A program made the position numbers and the translations under genes. Positions 51,761 to 59,734 of a DNA stretch of 64,000 nucleotides are shown one piece after another. Source of the stretch: DASZVP01 sp035546935 (GTDB taxonomy: Bacteria; Patescibacteriota; Saccharimonadia; Saccharimonadales; UBA4665); contig DASZVP010000002.1 in NCBI GenBank assembly GCA_035546935.1, positions 124,001 through 188,000 of the forward strand. Reading direction: 5' to 3'. The notes under the pieces are model-generated. The model saw only the letters and a program-made list of their open reading frames with translations. It did not search any database and had not been told where the DNA came from. Position 1 is the stretch's first letter. The number at the start of each line of letters is the position of its first letter.

Positions 51761-52357
51761 GTGACCAAATACGTAGTGCACGGCGGTAAAGTGCTGGCGG
51801 CTGGCGATCAGGGCAGGGCGTATTTCGAAACTCTTACCGCAGGCTTTGAAAAGCCGCGGATGCTGATGTGTATTTTCGCCCAGCCCGAAGAGCGCTGGGA
51901 CGAAAAATACAAATACTGGACCAACCACATAGATTCGGTACTGTCAGTTAAGCCCAGCTACGAGCTGGCGCAGCCGGACACCGTCATCGAACAAATGGCG
52001 CGGGCCGACATCATTTGGCTGTACGGCGGCGACGTCGAGTTATTGAAGGCGCGGGTGTCCAAAATTCCCGATTTCCGCCAAGCATTGTCGAAAATGCCGG
52101 TGGTAACTGGCGCTTCCGCTGGGGCCTTATTACTGACCAAACGAGTTTGGTCGTGCGATTACCGCCGCATTATTGATGGTCTCGGCTTGGTGCCAATCAA
52201 TACAATTGTTCACTACCGCAGCGCGGACTACAGCAGCAACCACCCCAAAGTTCCTATTGACTGGGATCAGGCCGACAGGGAACTGCGGGCCGCTGTCGGG
52301 CCCGATGCCGAGATTACGCCCCTACCCGAGGGCACATTTAAGGTATATGAAGCGTGA
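51761..52357 (+). CDS. Peptidase S51-like (cyanophycinase/dipeptidase E family) protein
   Basis: This 198-residue protein starts at GTG 51761, 4 nt after recA. GASAGALLL carries the nucleophile-elbow Ser of the S51 family, after IIWLYGGDVELL. The family cleaves Asp-X dipeptides or cyanophycin. Its placement between recA and recX is unusual; co-transcription is likely and functional linkage unclear. It overlaps recX by 4 nt (GTGA). Confidence 0.8.
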   Translation: MTKYVVHGGKVLAAGDQGRAYFETLTAGFEKPRMLMCIFAQPEERWDEKYKYWTNHIDSVLSVKPSYELAQPDTVIEQMARADIIWLYGGDVELLKARVSKIPDFRQALSKMPVVTGASAGALLLTKRVWSCDYRRIIDGLGLVPINTIVHYRSADYSSNHPKVPIDWDQADRELRAAVGPDAEITPLPEGTFKVYEA

Positions 52358-52962
52358 AAATCACTAAAATCAGCCAACAAATTAAACGCGGTAACCGCTA
52401 TTCAATTTTTGTCGATGAGCAGTACTCATTTTCGTTGAGCGAGAGTGCTCTTCTGGAAGCGGGACTGGCCAGCGGCCAGGAGCTTTCAAAAGAGCAAATC
52501 AAGGAATTTAAAAAACTGTCAGCCGACGACAAACTCTATAACCAGGCATTACGCTGGGTAGCCATGCGGCCACGAACTGAGTGGGAAATTGAGCAGTATT
52601 TAATTCGCAAGGGCGCTTCCCCGCCCCTGTTAAAAATAATACTTAACAAGTTAAGTATTATTGGTTTGGTTGACGACAAGAAATTTGCCGAAGCCTTCGT
52701 GGCCGATCGACGCCGCCTCCGCCCTGCCTCGCGTCGCAAAATAATTCTAGAACTTAAACGCAAACATGTGACAGAGGACACAATTAACGAAGTGGTAGGT
52801 AATGACAGCGAAGATGAGCACACCGCCCTTTTGGCTGTCATTGCCAGCAAACGCCGCCAAAGCAAATATCAAGACGAACTTAAGTTAATGCAGTACCTAG
52901 CGCGGCAGGGCTTTAACTACGGTGATATAAAGTCTGCCCTGCAGGCCGAAGATACTGACTAA
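52354..52962 (+). CDS. recX: RecA regulator RecX
   Basis: RecX (202 residues) binds and disassembles RecA filaments. It starts at GTG 52354 and shows the three-helix repeats: ALRWVAMRPRTEWEIEQYL, VDDKKFAEAFVADRRRLRP and the C-terminal LMQYLARQGFNYGDI. A perfect 13-bp palindrome lies within the gene. The stop overlaps that of the convergent PRC-barrel gene (CTAA). Confidence 0.93.
   Translation: MKITKISQQIKRGNRYSIFVDEQYSFSLSESALLEAGLASGQELSKEQIKEFKKLSADDKLYNQALRWVAMRPRTEWEIEQYLIRKGASPPLLKIILNKLSIIGLVDDKKFAEAFVADRRRLRPASRRKIILELKRKHVTEDTINEVVGNDSEDEHTALLAVIASKRRQSKYQDELKLMQYLARQGFNYGDIKSALQAEDTD
52635..52662. repeat. Perfect palindrome inside recX
   Basis: AATAATACTTAAC-AA-GTTAAGTATTATT has 13-bp perfect arms and a 2-nt spacer. 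A related, one-mismatch copy lies at 55429-55448 before tsaB. It could be a protein-binding site or an mRNA hairpin. Confidence 0.6.
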
Positions 52963-53477
52963 GCGACCGGCGCGGTGGCGGCGACAGGTGCAGTTTTCAA
53001 GAGGTCGTTAATGATAATGCGGCGAGGCGTAATTTCCTGCACCTGACTGCGGTCAACGCTCAAAGAACCGCCGGTAAAGCTTTTTAAAATTGACTGCGAA
53101 ACATAAATTTTTTGCACGTACATAGTTTCAACTTCAACAGCGTAGTCACTGACCTTACCTACTTTTTGCTTGCTTACCGTCTCCACCGGTTTGCCAATCA
53201 GTTCAAAATTTAGTTCCAAAACATCCTTCAGGCGGACCAGCTCGTCTGGTTCGGTCAGTACGTCGTGGTCGTTAACAACAAAACCTTGATTCAGCAGATC
53301 GCGAATATCCTGCGGCAGCAATATTAACTCCTTGCCGCTAAAGCGGTCGCGGCAGTAAAACCCTTCTATTTTCAGATTGTTTGGGTTGAAAATTGGGCCA
53401 GTAACAGTAGCCACCGGTGTGCCGGTGCGCAGGCTCATCACTGCTTTATTGAGTAGGCCGCCACTGAGTTGCAACAT
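52959..53477 (-). CDS. PRC-barrel domain protein
   Basis: This 172-residue protein has two PRC-barrel-like units: GTPVATVTGPIFNPNNLKIEGFYC and GKPVETVSKQKVGKVSDYAVE. PRC barrels appear in RimM, photosynthetic reaction centres and many small uncharacterised bacterial proteins. The C terminus is Ala/Pro-rich. The function is unknown. It is convergent with recX with a stop overlap, and divergent from the lamin-tail gene. Confidence 0.85.
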   Translation of the reverse strand: MLQLSGGLLNKAVMSLRTGTPVATVTGPIFNPNNLKIEGFYCRDRFSGKELILLPQDIRDLLNQGFVVNDHDVLTEPDELVRLKDVLELNFELIGKPVETVSKQKVGKVSDYAVEVETMYVQKIYVSQSILKSFTGGSLSVDRSQVQEITPRRIIINDLLKTAPVAATAPVA

Positions 53478-53608
53478 ATTAACAGTATATAAGATTTACG
53501 TAAGCGGCATGTACCAATTCAGGGGCAAATCTTAAATGATTTAATAATTTAGACACTTTCTGGACGCTTATGCTTGCTTGCGTCAGGCCGTCACCGTAGG
53601 CTGGCGAT

Positions 53609-55072
53609 ATGCGGCGAAAGCACGGTGTCACAAGGCGACTAACTACCGTGGTTGCAGGCGGTTTGCTGGCTGTTTGGCCGATGCTGAGTCTGGCCGCGCC
53701 AGCAATTGGCGCGGCTGATCCCACGACCGGCGTCCCCTCCCTGGTCATCAGCCAGTTCAAAATCACCAGCAGCAACGGACAGTTCATTACGCTTTACAAC
53801 CCAACCGACTCACTTCAAAGCATGAGCAACTATCAGCTGGAGTACTTCAACAATTTCGATCTGGGCAAAGCCACCAGCAGCAAGCTCATTGCGCTCTCAG
53901 GCACCGTGCCGCCGCACTCATACTTTATGGTTAGCGACGACAGTCTGCGGCTGTGTTACCAGATGACAATGCAGTCTGCCTCACTTGGCCTGTCCAGCAC
54001 TGCCGGGCTGGTTGAAGTGCTGCATTTTAGCCAGTCCGATCCGGGCTCGGGCATCACCACCTCCGTAGAAGATAGCGTTGGCTGGTCGAAAACTGCCGCG
54101 GCTGGCGCCCAAACTCTGCCAGCCAACACTGCGGCTTCGTTGCTGCGCCAGCCGCAGGCCGCCAGCGGGGTTCCATTAGTTACGGCGCCAGCTGGTGGCA
54201 GCTGGCAGCCGGTGCAGCCTTCGCCCTCTGATGCTTGCCAGCTGGTCAAGGTTAACGATCCAGCCAACACACCGGTGAATACGGGTCTTAATGAGTTGCT
54301 GCCCAGCGTCGAGCCGCCGGCCTTGATTGTTTCATTAGCTGCTAGCGGCCAAGATCCTGCCGCGCCGAGTCTGCCGGCTGCGGACATTGGCCTTATGGCG
54401 CCTAGGCTCAGCGAAATTTTGCCAAACCCGCTGGGCAGCGGCAATGATGCCAGCGATGAGTTTGTAGAGCTTTATAACCCGAACGCCACAAGTTTTGATC
54501 TAACTGGTTTTAGCTTGCAGTCCGGCATAGCCAGCTTGCACCACGCTGCATTCCCGTCTGGTACGCTGTTGCCGGCCAAAAGCTTCACAGCTTTTTACTC
54601 TTCAAATACCGGACTAAGCCAAAGCAACAGTGGCGGACAAGTACAGCTGCTTGATCCGTTTGGCAGTTCGCTGTCGTCCACGGCAATTTACGGCTCCGCC
54701 AAAGACGGCCAGGCTTGGGCCTTAGCTAATGGAAAGTGGTATTGGACAGATATGCCAACCCCCAACGCTGCCAATGTCATCAAACAAAGTGGCGGTGCCG
54801 CAAAGAACGCCGCCAGGACTAGCTCTACGAAATCGCGGACGACTACGGGCGGCGCGCAGCCGCTGGCTGCCGCCAATGCCAGTGTCACAAAATCGGATGC
54901 CAGCCAGACGCCGATTCATCTGACGGCGCTTGCTCTGGTCGGTGGGCTCGCGCTACTATACGGAGCGTATGAGTACCGGGCAGATCTGGCAAACCATTTC
55001 TACTGGATTGGACGCCACCTTAGACTTGGCAGCAGCACTTGGCCAGCGTTTACGCGGCGGAGAAGTCATTGA
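53609..55072 (+). CDS. Exported lamin-tail (LTD) domain surface protein
   Basis: This is 487 residues: signal peptide (TTVVAGGLLAVWPMLSLAAPAIGA), LTD-like domain 1 (about 45-140; LVISQFKITSSNGQFITLYN), a Pro/Ala linker, LTD domain 2 (about 270-375; APRLSEILPNPLGS, DEFVELYNPN), a Thr/Ser stretch and a C-terminal helix (about 437-455) with a basic tail. Bacterial LTD proteins are exported and often tied to nucleases or adhesion. The final 104 nt overlap tsaE in another frame. TAGGCT lies 6 nt before the ATG. Confidence 0.85.
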   Translation: MRRKHGVTRRLTTVVAGGLLAVWPMLSLAAPAIGAADPTTGVPSLVISQFKITSSNGQFITLYNPTDSLQSMSNYQLEYFNNFDLGKATSSKLIALSGTVPPHSYFMVSDDSLRLCYQMTMQSASLGLSSTAGLVEVLHFSQSDPGSGITTSVEDSVGWSKTAAAGAQTLPANTAASLLRQPQAASGVPLVTAPAGGSWQPVQPSPSDACQLVKVNDPANTPVNTGLNELLPSVEPPALIVSLAASGQDPAAPSLPAADIGLMAPRLSEILPNPLGSGNDASDEFVELYNPNATSFDLTGFSLQSGIASLHHAAFPSGTLLPAKSFTAFYSSNTGLSQSNSGGQVQLLDPFGSSLSSTAIYGSAKDGQAWALANGKWYWTDMPTPNAANVIKQSGGAAKNAARTSSTKSRTTTGGAQPLAAANASVTKSDASQTPIHLTALALVGGLALLYGAYEYRADLANHFYWIGRHLRLGSSTWPAFTRRRSH

Positions 55073-55436
55073 GCTGATTAGCGATCTGGGCGGCGGCAAA
55101 ACCACCTTTGTACGTGGCTTGGCTCGCGGTCTGGGTAGTTCGGATGCTGTCAGCAGCCCTAGCTTTACCTTAAGTAATGTCTACAAAACCGAACAGCTGC
55201 AGTTACATCACTTCGATTTTTACCGGTTGCATGAAGTGGGCATTATGCGCGACGAGCTTGCTGAAGTGGTGCAAGACCCGCAGGCCGTAACAGTCGTGGA
55301 ATGGGGTGACATAGTCGCAGATGTTCTGCCCGAGCAGCGCCTGAGTGTTAAAATTAAGGTGTTGGATGAGGATAAGCGGCAATTTACTTTTGCGTATCCC
55401 GAGAACTTAAACTACCTCTTCCCCGATAATACTTAA
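54969..55436 (+). CDS. tsaE: tRNA t6A synthesis ATPase TsaE
   Basis: From the ATG at 54969 this is 155 residues. The P-loop GGGKTTFVRGLARG and FDFYRL with VVEWGD are TsaE signatures. It activates the TsaB-TsaD complex that makes t6A37 on ANN-decoding tRNAs. An open frame begins 13 codons earlier, but TACTAT/TATACG 6-9 nt before the chosen ATG fits the leaderless habit. It starts inside the lamin-tail gene. Confidence 0.93.
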   Translation: MSTGQIWQTISTGLDATLDLAAALGQRLRGGEVIELISDLGGGKTTFVRGLARGLGSSDAVSSPSFTLSNVYKTEQLQLHHFDFYRLHEVGIMRDELAEVVQDPQAVTVVEWGDIVADVLPEQRLSVKIKVLDEDKRQFTFAYPENLNYLFPDNT

Positions 55437-55448
55437 CACGTTAACTAT
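55429..55448. repeat. Imperfect palindrome at the tsaE-tsaB junction
   Basis: ATACTTAAC-AC-GTTAACTAT has one mismatch in 9-bp arms. It covers the tsaE stop and the tsaB start, and shares ATACTTAAC with the recX palindrome. Confidence 0.4.
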
Positions 55449-55839
55449 GCTTATACTAACTATTCGCAGCGACAAACCCGAAGCCGAAATTGGTATGTAT
55501 GACGGTGACCGGCGCCTAGCCTATACGGTCTGGGCTGCACATCGCGAATTAGCCGAGACCATTCAGCAAAAAATTGATGAACTATTAGCCGGGCAAGGTA
55601 AAACTCTGAAAGATTTACAAGGTATTGTGGCTTATCAGGGGCCGGGCAGTTTTACGGGCCTCAGAATTGGTTTAACAGTGGCTAACGCCTTTGCGTACGC
55701 CCAAAAAATACCGATTGTTGCTACCAGTGGCAAGACTTGGATCGCCACCGGCACCGCGGCTCTACTCAAGGGCGGCGACCAGCACATTGTCGTACCGGAA
55801 TACGGCTCGCCGCCTCACATCACGCAGCCCAAGAAATAA
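55447..55839 (+). CDS. tsaB: Short TsaB (t6A synthesis scaffold)
   Basis: This 130-residue protein matches the N-terminal half of TsaB: a first strand LILTIRSDKPEAEIGMY, H-x-E-L region RELAETIQQKIDELL and the diagnostic GPGSFTGLRIGLTVANAFAYA. Normal TsaB is about 220-230 residues; here the second actin-like lobe is missing and the end is Pro/Lys-rich. TsaB uses the first lobe to bind TsaD, so a short form could still work. It follows tsaE by 10 nt. Confidence 0.9.
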   Translation: MLILTIRSDKPEAEIGMYDGDRRLAYTVWAAHRELAETIQQKIDELLAGQGKTLKDLQGIVAYQGPGSFTGLRIGLTVANAFAYAQKIPIVATSGKTWIATGTAALLKGGDQHIVVPEYGSPPHITQPKK

Positions 55840-55854
55840 GCGTTGTTAAAAGTG

Positions 55855-55882
55855 TTGACTTTTTAGCGCTAAAGCTTACAAT
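55855..55882 (+). promoter_or_regulatory. Promoter of the sortase cassette
   Basis: TTGACT (55855-55860) and TACAAT (55877-55882) are 16 nt apart. The leader is about 35 nt and contains AAAGGA 10-11 nt before the ATG. Confidence 0.68.
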
Positions 55883-55922
55883 TTGAGTTAGCTAGTGTGC
55901 ACATAAAAAGGAAAAGAAAAAA

Positions 55923-57131
55923 ATGAGACGTTTGTCGCGCTTCGGTTCGAGTTTTGTTATAGGCCTTAGCCTTTTATTGGGTTTAGCAGTTCCTAGTGCT
56001 TTTGCAGCCGGCACGTTCACTTGTACGTGGACAGCTGGCGGCGACGGTATTCACTTTAGCGATGCCGCGAACTGGTCTGGCTGTAACAGTGCCGCTCCTC
56101 AGCCGGCCGATAATGACGACTTGGTTTTCCCAGTTACTGTTGCTACGGCCAACGGGCTCATTAATGACTTAACTAGTGCCACATTTAACTCCATTACGGT
56201 CAATGGTACGGTAACTTTGGCCGCCAACGAGCACGATTATGAAATTGGCGGTAATGCCTTCAGTTTGAGCGGCGGCATCACCAACTCGGCTGTCGACGGC
56301 TTGGCAAGCAATGCTCCGATGGCGCTTATCGTGGCCGCGGACATGACACTAACTGCAGATCAGACCTTGCAAAACACTCGAGTTACCTATGACATTACTG
56401 ATCCCACGCCATCCTTCAACATCGGCTCGAATAATATTACATTTGTTGGCGACTCTATCGTTAATGGCACTTCAGCCATCACTACCACAGTCGTTGGTAG
56501 CGGCAGCATTATTGTTGGTGGCGGAGCGCTAGACCTTAACGGCACCTTAACTGGTTTTACCGGTTCATTAGAAGTCCAAAACAATGGCCTACTCAAAATT
56601 GAGCAAGCTCAGATGGGCACGATCGGCAATCTTAGCGACATTACTGTCGACAGCGGCGGTACGCTCTATTTTGCAAACCCAGGAACTAATAGCTTGAGTT
56701 TTCCGGTCAACTTGTCGGGTACGGGTGCGACAATCGGCACCGACCAATATGCTGCTCTTGAACTGCATGGCAGCGGTACCTTGACGCTGGATGGTCTCGT
56801 AACGCTGGGCAGTGATGTCGAAGCTTTACTTGATAATGCCAATTTGACCCTAACGCAAGCACCGGACGGTGATTTTACGCTAAGTTCCGCAAGCGCCTCA
56901 ACGGGTACGCTAACTGTGCCCCCCAGTGATCCGGCTGACGATTCTGACGATTCTGACGATCCAAGCGGCTCGGGTTCGTCAAATTCAACCAGCGCTCCAG
57001 GCACGCCTGATACTGGCTTTGCGGCCGTGCTGGCCAACCCATTACTAGTTTTAGCAATGACTAGCTTGGCGGCAACTATGCTGTACGCTGTCGCCCGACA
57101 TATGCAGGTAATCGGTAACGAGCGGGGCTAA
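55923..57131 (+). CDS. Sortase-anchored surface protein with PDTGF signal (first substrate)
   Basis: This is 402 residues. A signal peptide ends at AFAA. The N-terminal domain shows DAANWSGC and a later DDLVF, and a repetitive beta region (about 60-330) with autotransporter-repeat style patterns (GSGSIIVGGGALDLNGTL). After an Asp/Ser-rich linker, GTPDTGF begins at about residue 360, then a hydrophobic helix and a short tail with Arg. This is a cell-wall sorting signal with PDTGF instead of LPxTG. The sortase gene follows with no gap. Confidence 0.85.
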   Translation: MRRLSRFGSSFVIGLSLLLGLAVPSAFAAGTFTCTWTAGGDGIHFSDAANWSGCNSAAPQPADNDDLVFPVTVATANGLINDLTSATFNSITVNGTVTLAANEHDYEIGGNAFSLSGGITNSAVDGLASNAPMALIVAADMTLTADQTLQNTRVTYDITDPTPSFNIGSNNITFVGDSIVNGTSAITTTVVGSGSIIVGGGALDLNGTLTGFTGSLEVQNNGLLKIEQAQMGTIGNLSDITVDSGGTLYFANPGTNSLSFPVNLSGTGATIGTDQYAALELHGSGTLTLDGLVTLGSDVEALLDNANLTLTQAPDGDFTLSSASASTGTLTVPPSDPADDSDDSDDPSGSGSSNSTSAPGTPDTGFAAVLANPLLVLAMTSLAATMLYAVARHMQVIGNERG

Positions 57132-58331
57132 ATGAGCCAGCCGCACCAAGCTCGTATCGGACTCGATAACCCGATATTTTCCGGTCGCTTACGTCCAGCG
57201 CAGTTTGCCGAACCCGCACCCAGCAAGCCACACTGGCAGCAGCCGGCGGATACTGTGGGCCAGCCGGTGGTGGTGCCGAAGCTGAGTATGGCTAGAATTA
57301 CTACCACGCGGCAGCCGGCCAGAATTTCCTATCGTGATGCAGTGGTGCTGGAAAGGCCAGAGGTCCAGTTGCAGCCTCTATTGGCTCAGGCTCAACCGAT
57401 TCAGTCAGCGACAATCGTTCATCATGAACAGATTGTCGAACCAGTGCCTGCTGTGGAGCCGATTGTCGAGCAACTCCGAGTTGAACCGGTGGCCGCGCCA
57501 GCTGAGTCAAAAATTTCCAGATTGGTCATTGCTCAGACCAAGGCTTCAGAAGCTACAACCTTGCTCAAGCAGTGGCTAACGACTGTAAAAAAACCGAGCT
57601 TGGATCACCCGCTGGTGCAAAAATTGCGTAATGTTCCCGGCGAGTTGCACCAAATGTCCGGGCTTCAAGTCATCTTTGTGGCTTTAGCTGGTTTTATTAT
57701 GGCCATTGGTTTAACTGTGAGCTTCCAGGCATGGCAAACAAACCACTCGGCTGCCGCAAAAGTTGAGGCACTGTCGCAGAAATCGCAGTCCGGATCAACT
57801 GATGAACCCAAAGTCCAAGCACCCGGGACTCCGCCCAGTACCAGCAAACCCAGCACCCCAAGTATTAACAGCTATCAAGTACCAGCTAGCCACCCGAGAT
57901 ACATTGACATACCCAAGCTCGATGTTCACGCACGCATCTTGTCGCTCGGCCTGACAAAGGACGGCGCGCTGGCTACACCTGGCAACGTTTTTGATACCGG
58001 TTGGTACAACGGAAGCAGTTTGCCTGGCCAAGCCGGCGCCATGTTAATTGACGGCCATGTTTCCAGCTGGACGACCAATGGCGTTTTTTATGGCATTAAA
58101 ACTCTTAAAGCCGGGGACACTATCCAGGTCTCTAACGGCCAGGGTACGGTGTTTAACTATCAGGTAGTGAAGACTCAAATTTTTGATCATGACCAAGTTG
58201 ATATGCAGTCGGCAGTCCAGCCGGTCAATCCAGGTAAGCCAGGCTTGAACCTGATTACCTGCACCGGTGATGTCATTAGAGGGACTAATGAATTTAATGA
58301 GCGGGTAATTGTTTATGCGGAGCAGCTCTAA
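57132..58331 (+). CDS. Sortase with long cytoplasmic Pro/Gln-rich N terminus
   Basis: This is a 399-residue type II membrane protein: cytoplasmic N terminus of about 175 residues, one helix (177-200), Pro/Ser linker, then a sortase domain. Catalytic residues are His309 (LIDGHVSS), Cys377 (LITCTGD) and Arg391 (NERVIVY). The Thr-Cys-Thr-Gly-Asp layout resembles class E/F sortases. The long N terminus is unusual, since most sortases have about 30 residues before the helix. Its gene lies between two genes that carry PDTGF signals, so these are the likely substrates. Confidence 0.92.
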   Translation: MSQPHQARIGLDNPIFSGRLRPAQFAEPAPSKPHWQQPADTVGQPVVVPKLSMARITTTRQPARISYRDAVVLERPEVQLQPLLAQAQPIQSATIVHHEQIVEPVPAVEPIVEQLRVEPVAAPAESKISRLVIAQTKASEATTLLKQWLTTVKKPSLDHPLVQKLRNVPGELHQMSGLQVIFVALAGFIMAIGLTVSFQAWQTNHSAAAKVEALSQKSQSGSTDEPKVQAPGTPPSTSKPSTPSINSYQVPASHPRYIDIPKLDVHARILSLGLTKDGALATPGNVFDTGWYNGSSLPGQAGAMLIDGHVSSWTTNGVFYGIKTLKAGDTIQVSNGQGTVFNYQVVKTQIFDHDQVDMQSAVQPVNPGKPGLNLITCTGDVIRGTNEFNERVIVYAEQL

Positions 58332-58338
58332 ATGGCAA

Positions 58339-58367
58339 TTGACAAGTATAAGCATAAGGGGTAGCAT
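58339..58367 (+). promoter_or_regulatory. Promoter of the second sortase substrate
   Basis: TTGACA (58339-58344) and TAGCAT (58362-58367) are 17 nt apart. The start would be near 58374, leaving AAGGAA about 7 nt before the ATG at 58407. The second substrate can thus be made apart from the sortase. Confidence 0.62.
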
Positions 58368-58406
58368 GAAATTAATTCGTAAAATCAACAACAAGAAGGA
58401 AGCGTA

Positions 58407-59558
58407 ATGAAACTCAAGAAATTATTCCAGCTCGGTGCAGCGACTCTACTGAGCACCAGCTCACTTATGATATTAACCATTGTGCCAGCCCGGGCTGCCA
58501 CCGCGCTTTATTGGTGTAACACTTCAGGCGGCAACTTTAATACTGCCGCTAACTGGAACACAGCCAGCGACTGTAGCAGCGGTACGCAACAGGTGCCAAC
58601 AGGTGGCGAAGATTTGATCTTTGACGTTACCGGCTTAACTGCCGATGAAACAGTCAACAACGATATTTCCAGCCTAGCAGTTAACAGCATCAGCTTTACG
58701 GGCAGTAATGCCACATTCAAAGATTACACATTGAGCGGTAATGGTATTACGCTGAACGGTGACATTAGCGATTCAACTGCCCTTGGAAGAATCAACCTAG
58801 ACCTCACCCTGGGCGCCAACATAACTGTTACTCAAACCGGGAGCAACAGTTTTTCAACTATTTTTGGTGATCCTAACTCGCCGAGCACAATTACAACTCA
58901 AGGAAACTCCATAACGTTTACAGATGCCAGCGGCGGCGGAGAGAACGGCGTTATTGTTAATGATGCTTTAGTCGGTAACGGCGACCTGATCATAAATAAG
59001 ACCAATGCTGGCGTAGCCATTAATGGCCACAGCCCTTCCTATAGCGGTGCGGTAACAGTAACTAACGGTATCCTTGGCGTTAATACCACAGATGGCCTTG
59101 GCAGCACCAGCGGTGTAACCGTCAGCGGCACGGGCACCCTCGGTCTGGGGGCTGGGTCAGGCAACACATTTAATTTCCCCCTAAGTCTTAGCGGTCCGGG
59201 CGTTTCAGGTGGATCTACTGTCACGACAGCATCGACAATAACCTGGGGCGTTGGCGGGGCAGGATCGGTGCCGGCAATTACATTTGCCGGTCCGGTAACG
59301 CTTGCCAGTGATGTAACCTTTAGCGGTGGTGGCGATCTTAATATTACGGGCACATTTACCTCCAATGGACATTCCTTTACAACGCTAAGCGGTTCGACTG
59401 GTAAGCTGACAATTGGCGCACCAAAAGCAGCACCAAAATCACCGGACACGGGTTTTGCGCCAGTAGTGGCTCATGTAATACCAGTGCTGGTTGTAACGGT
59501 TCTTTCTGCCGGCAGCCTGCTGTTCATCAGTCGCCGCATCAAGCCAACCAGCAAGTAA
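58407..59558 (+). CDS. Sortase-anchored surface protein with PDTGF signal (second substrate)
   Basis: This is 383 residues: a signal peptide ending PARAA, an N-terminal domain with TAANWNTASDC and EDLIFDV that parallels the first substrate, and beta-repeat regions such as SGAVTVTNGILGVNTTDG and VSGTGTLGLG. The C terminus has PKSPDTGF from about residue 343, a helix and a tail with SRRIK. It is homologous to the protein encoded at 55923 but shorter in places, so the two probably arose by duplication. AAGGAA precedes the ATG. Confidence 0.85.
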   Translation: MKLKKLFQLGAATLLSTSSLMILTIVPARAATALYWCNTSGGNFNTAANWNTASDCSSGTQQVPTGGEDLIFDVTGLTADETVNNDISSLAVNSISFTGSNATFKDYTLSGNGITLNGDISDSTALGRINLDLTLGANITVTQTGSNSFSTIFGDPNSPSTITTQGNSITFTDASGGGENGVIVNDALVGNGDLIINKTNAGVAINGHSPSYSGAVTVTNGILGVNTTDGLGSTSGVTVSGTGTLGLGAGSGNTFNFPLSLSGPGVSGGSTVTTASTITWGVGGAGSVPAITFAGPVTLASDVTFSGGGDLNITGTFTSNGHSFTTLSGSTGKLTIGAPKAAPKSPDTGFAPVVAHVIPVLVVTVLSAGSLLFISRRIKPTSK

Positions 59559-59559
59559 T

Positions 59560-59734
59560 TTGACCGCGCCCGTTGCGGCAGCGTATATTATTTTCAGGAC
59601 TTTCACGTTCAAGAGAGACGTTGATAATTCCGAGTTAAGTTACTCATATTAATTGATTTTCGATCAGTTCAGACAGGCTAGAGAAGTGATAGCGATGCCT
59701 TGCAAGACTGATCTCGAACCGGGAAAGGAAAGAT
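59560..59734 (+). promoter_or_regulatory. rny promoter and structured 5' leader
   Basis: TTGACC (59560-59565) and TATATT (59584-59589) are 18 nt apart. The leader is about 140 nt, long for this genome. GATCAGT (59662-59668) pairs with ACTGATC (59707-59713), enclosing AGGC/GCCT, and AAAGGAAAGAT then leads to the ATG. The structure is suggestive of feedback control of the RNase Y mRNA. Confidence 0.55.

Noticed and set aside
54930..54969. tsaE start at 54930
   Set aside because: The extra 13 residues are not TsaE-like, and a -10 box lies just before the ATG at 54969.
3130..58360. Recurring TAAGCATAAGC/GCTTATGC-like strings near promoters
   Set aside because: They recur at several intergenic sites (17273, 36178, 44322, 58349), but spacing to -10 boxes is inconsistent and most are explained by A/T-rich promoter sequence.
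58366..58407. 13-codon leader peptide (MKLIRKINNKKEA) overlapping the second substrate ATG
   Set aside because: Its ATG lies within the likely -10 box (TAGCAT), so it would not be in the mRNA from this promoter.
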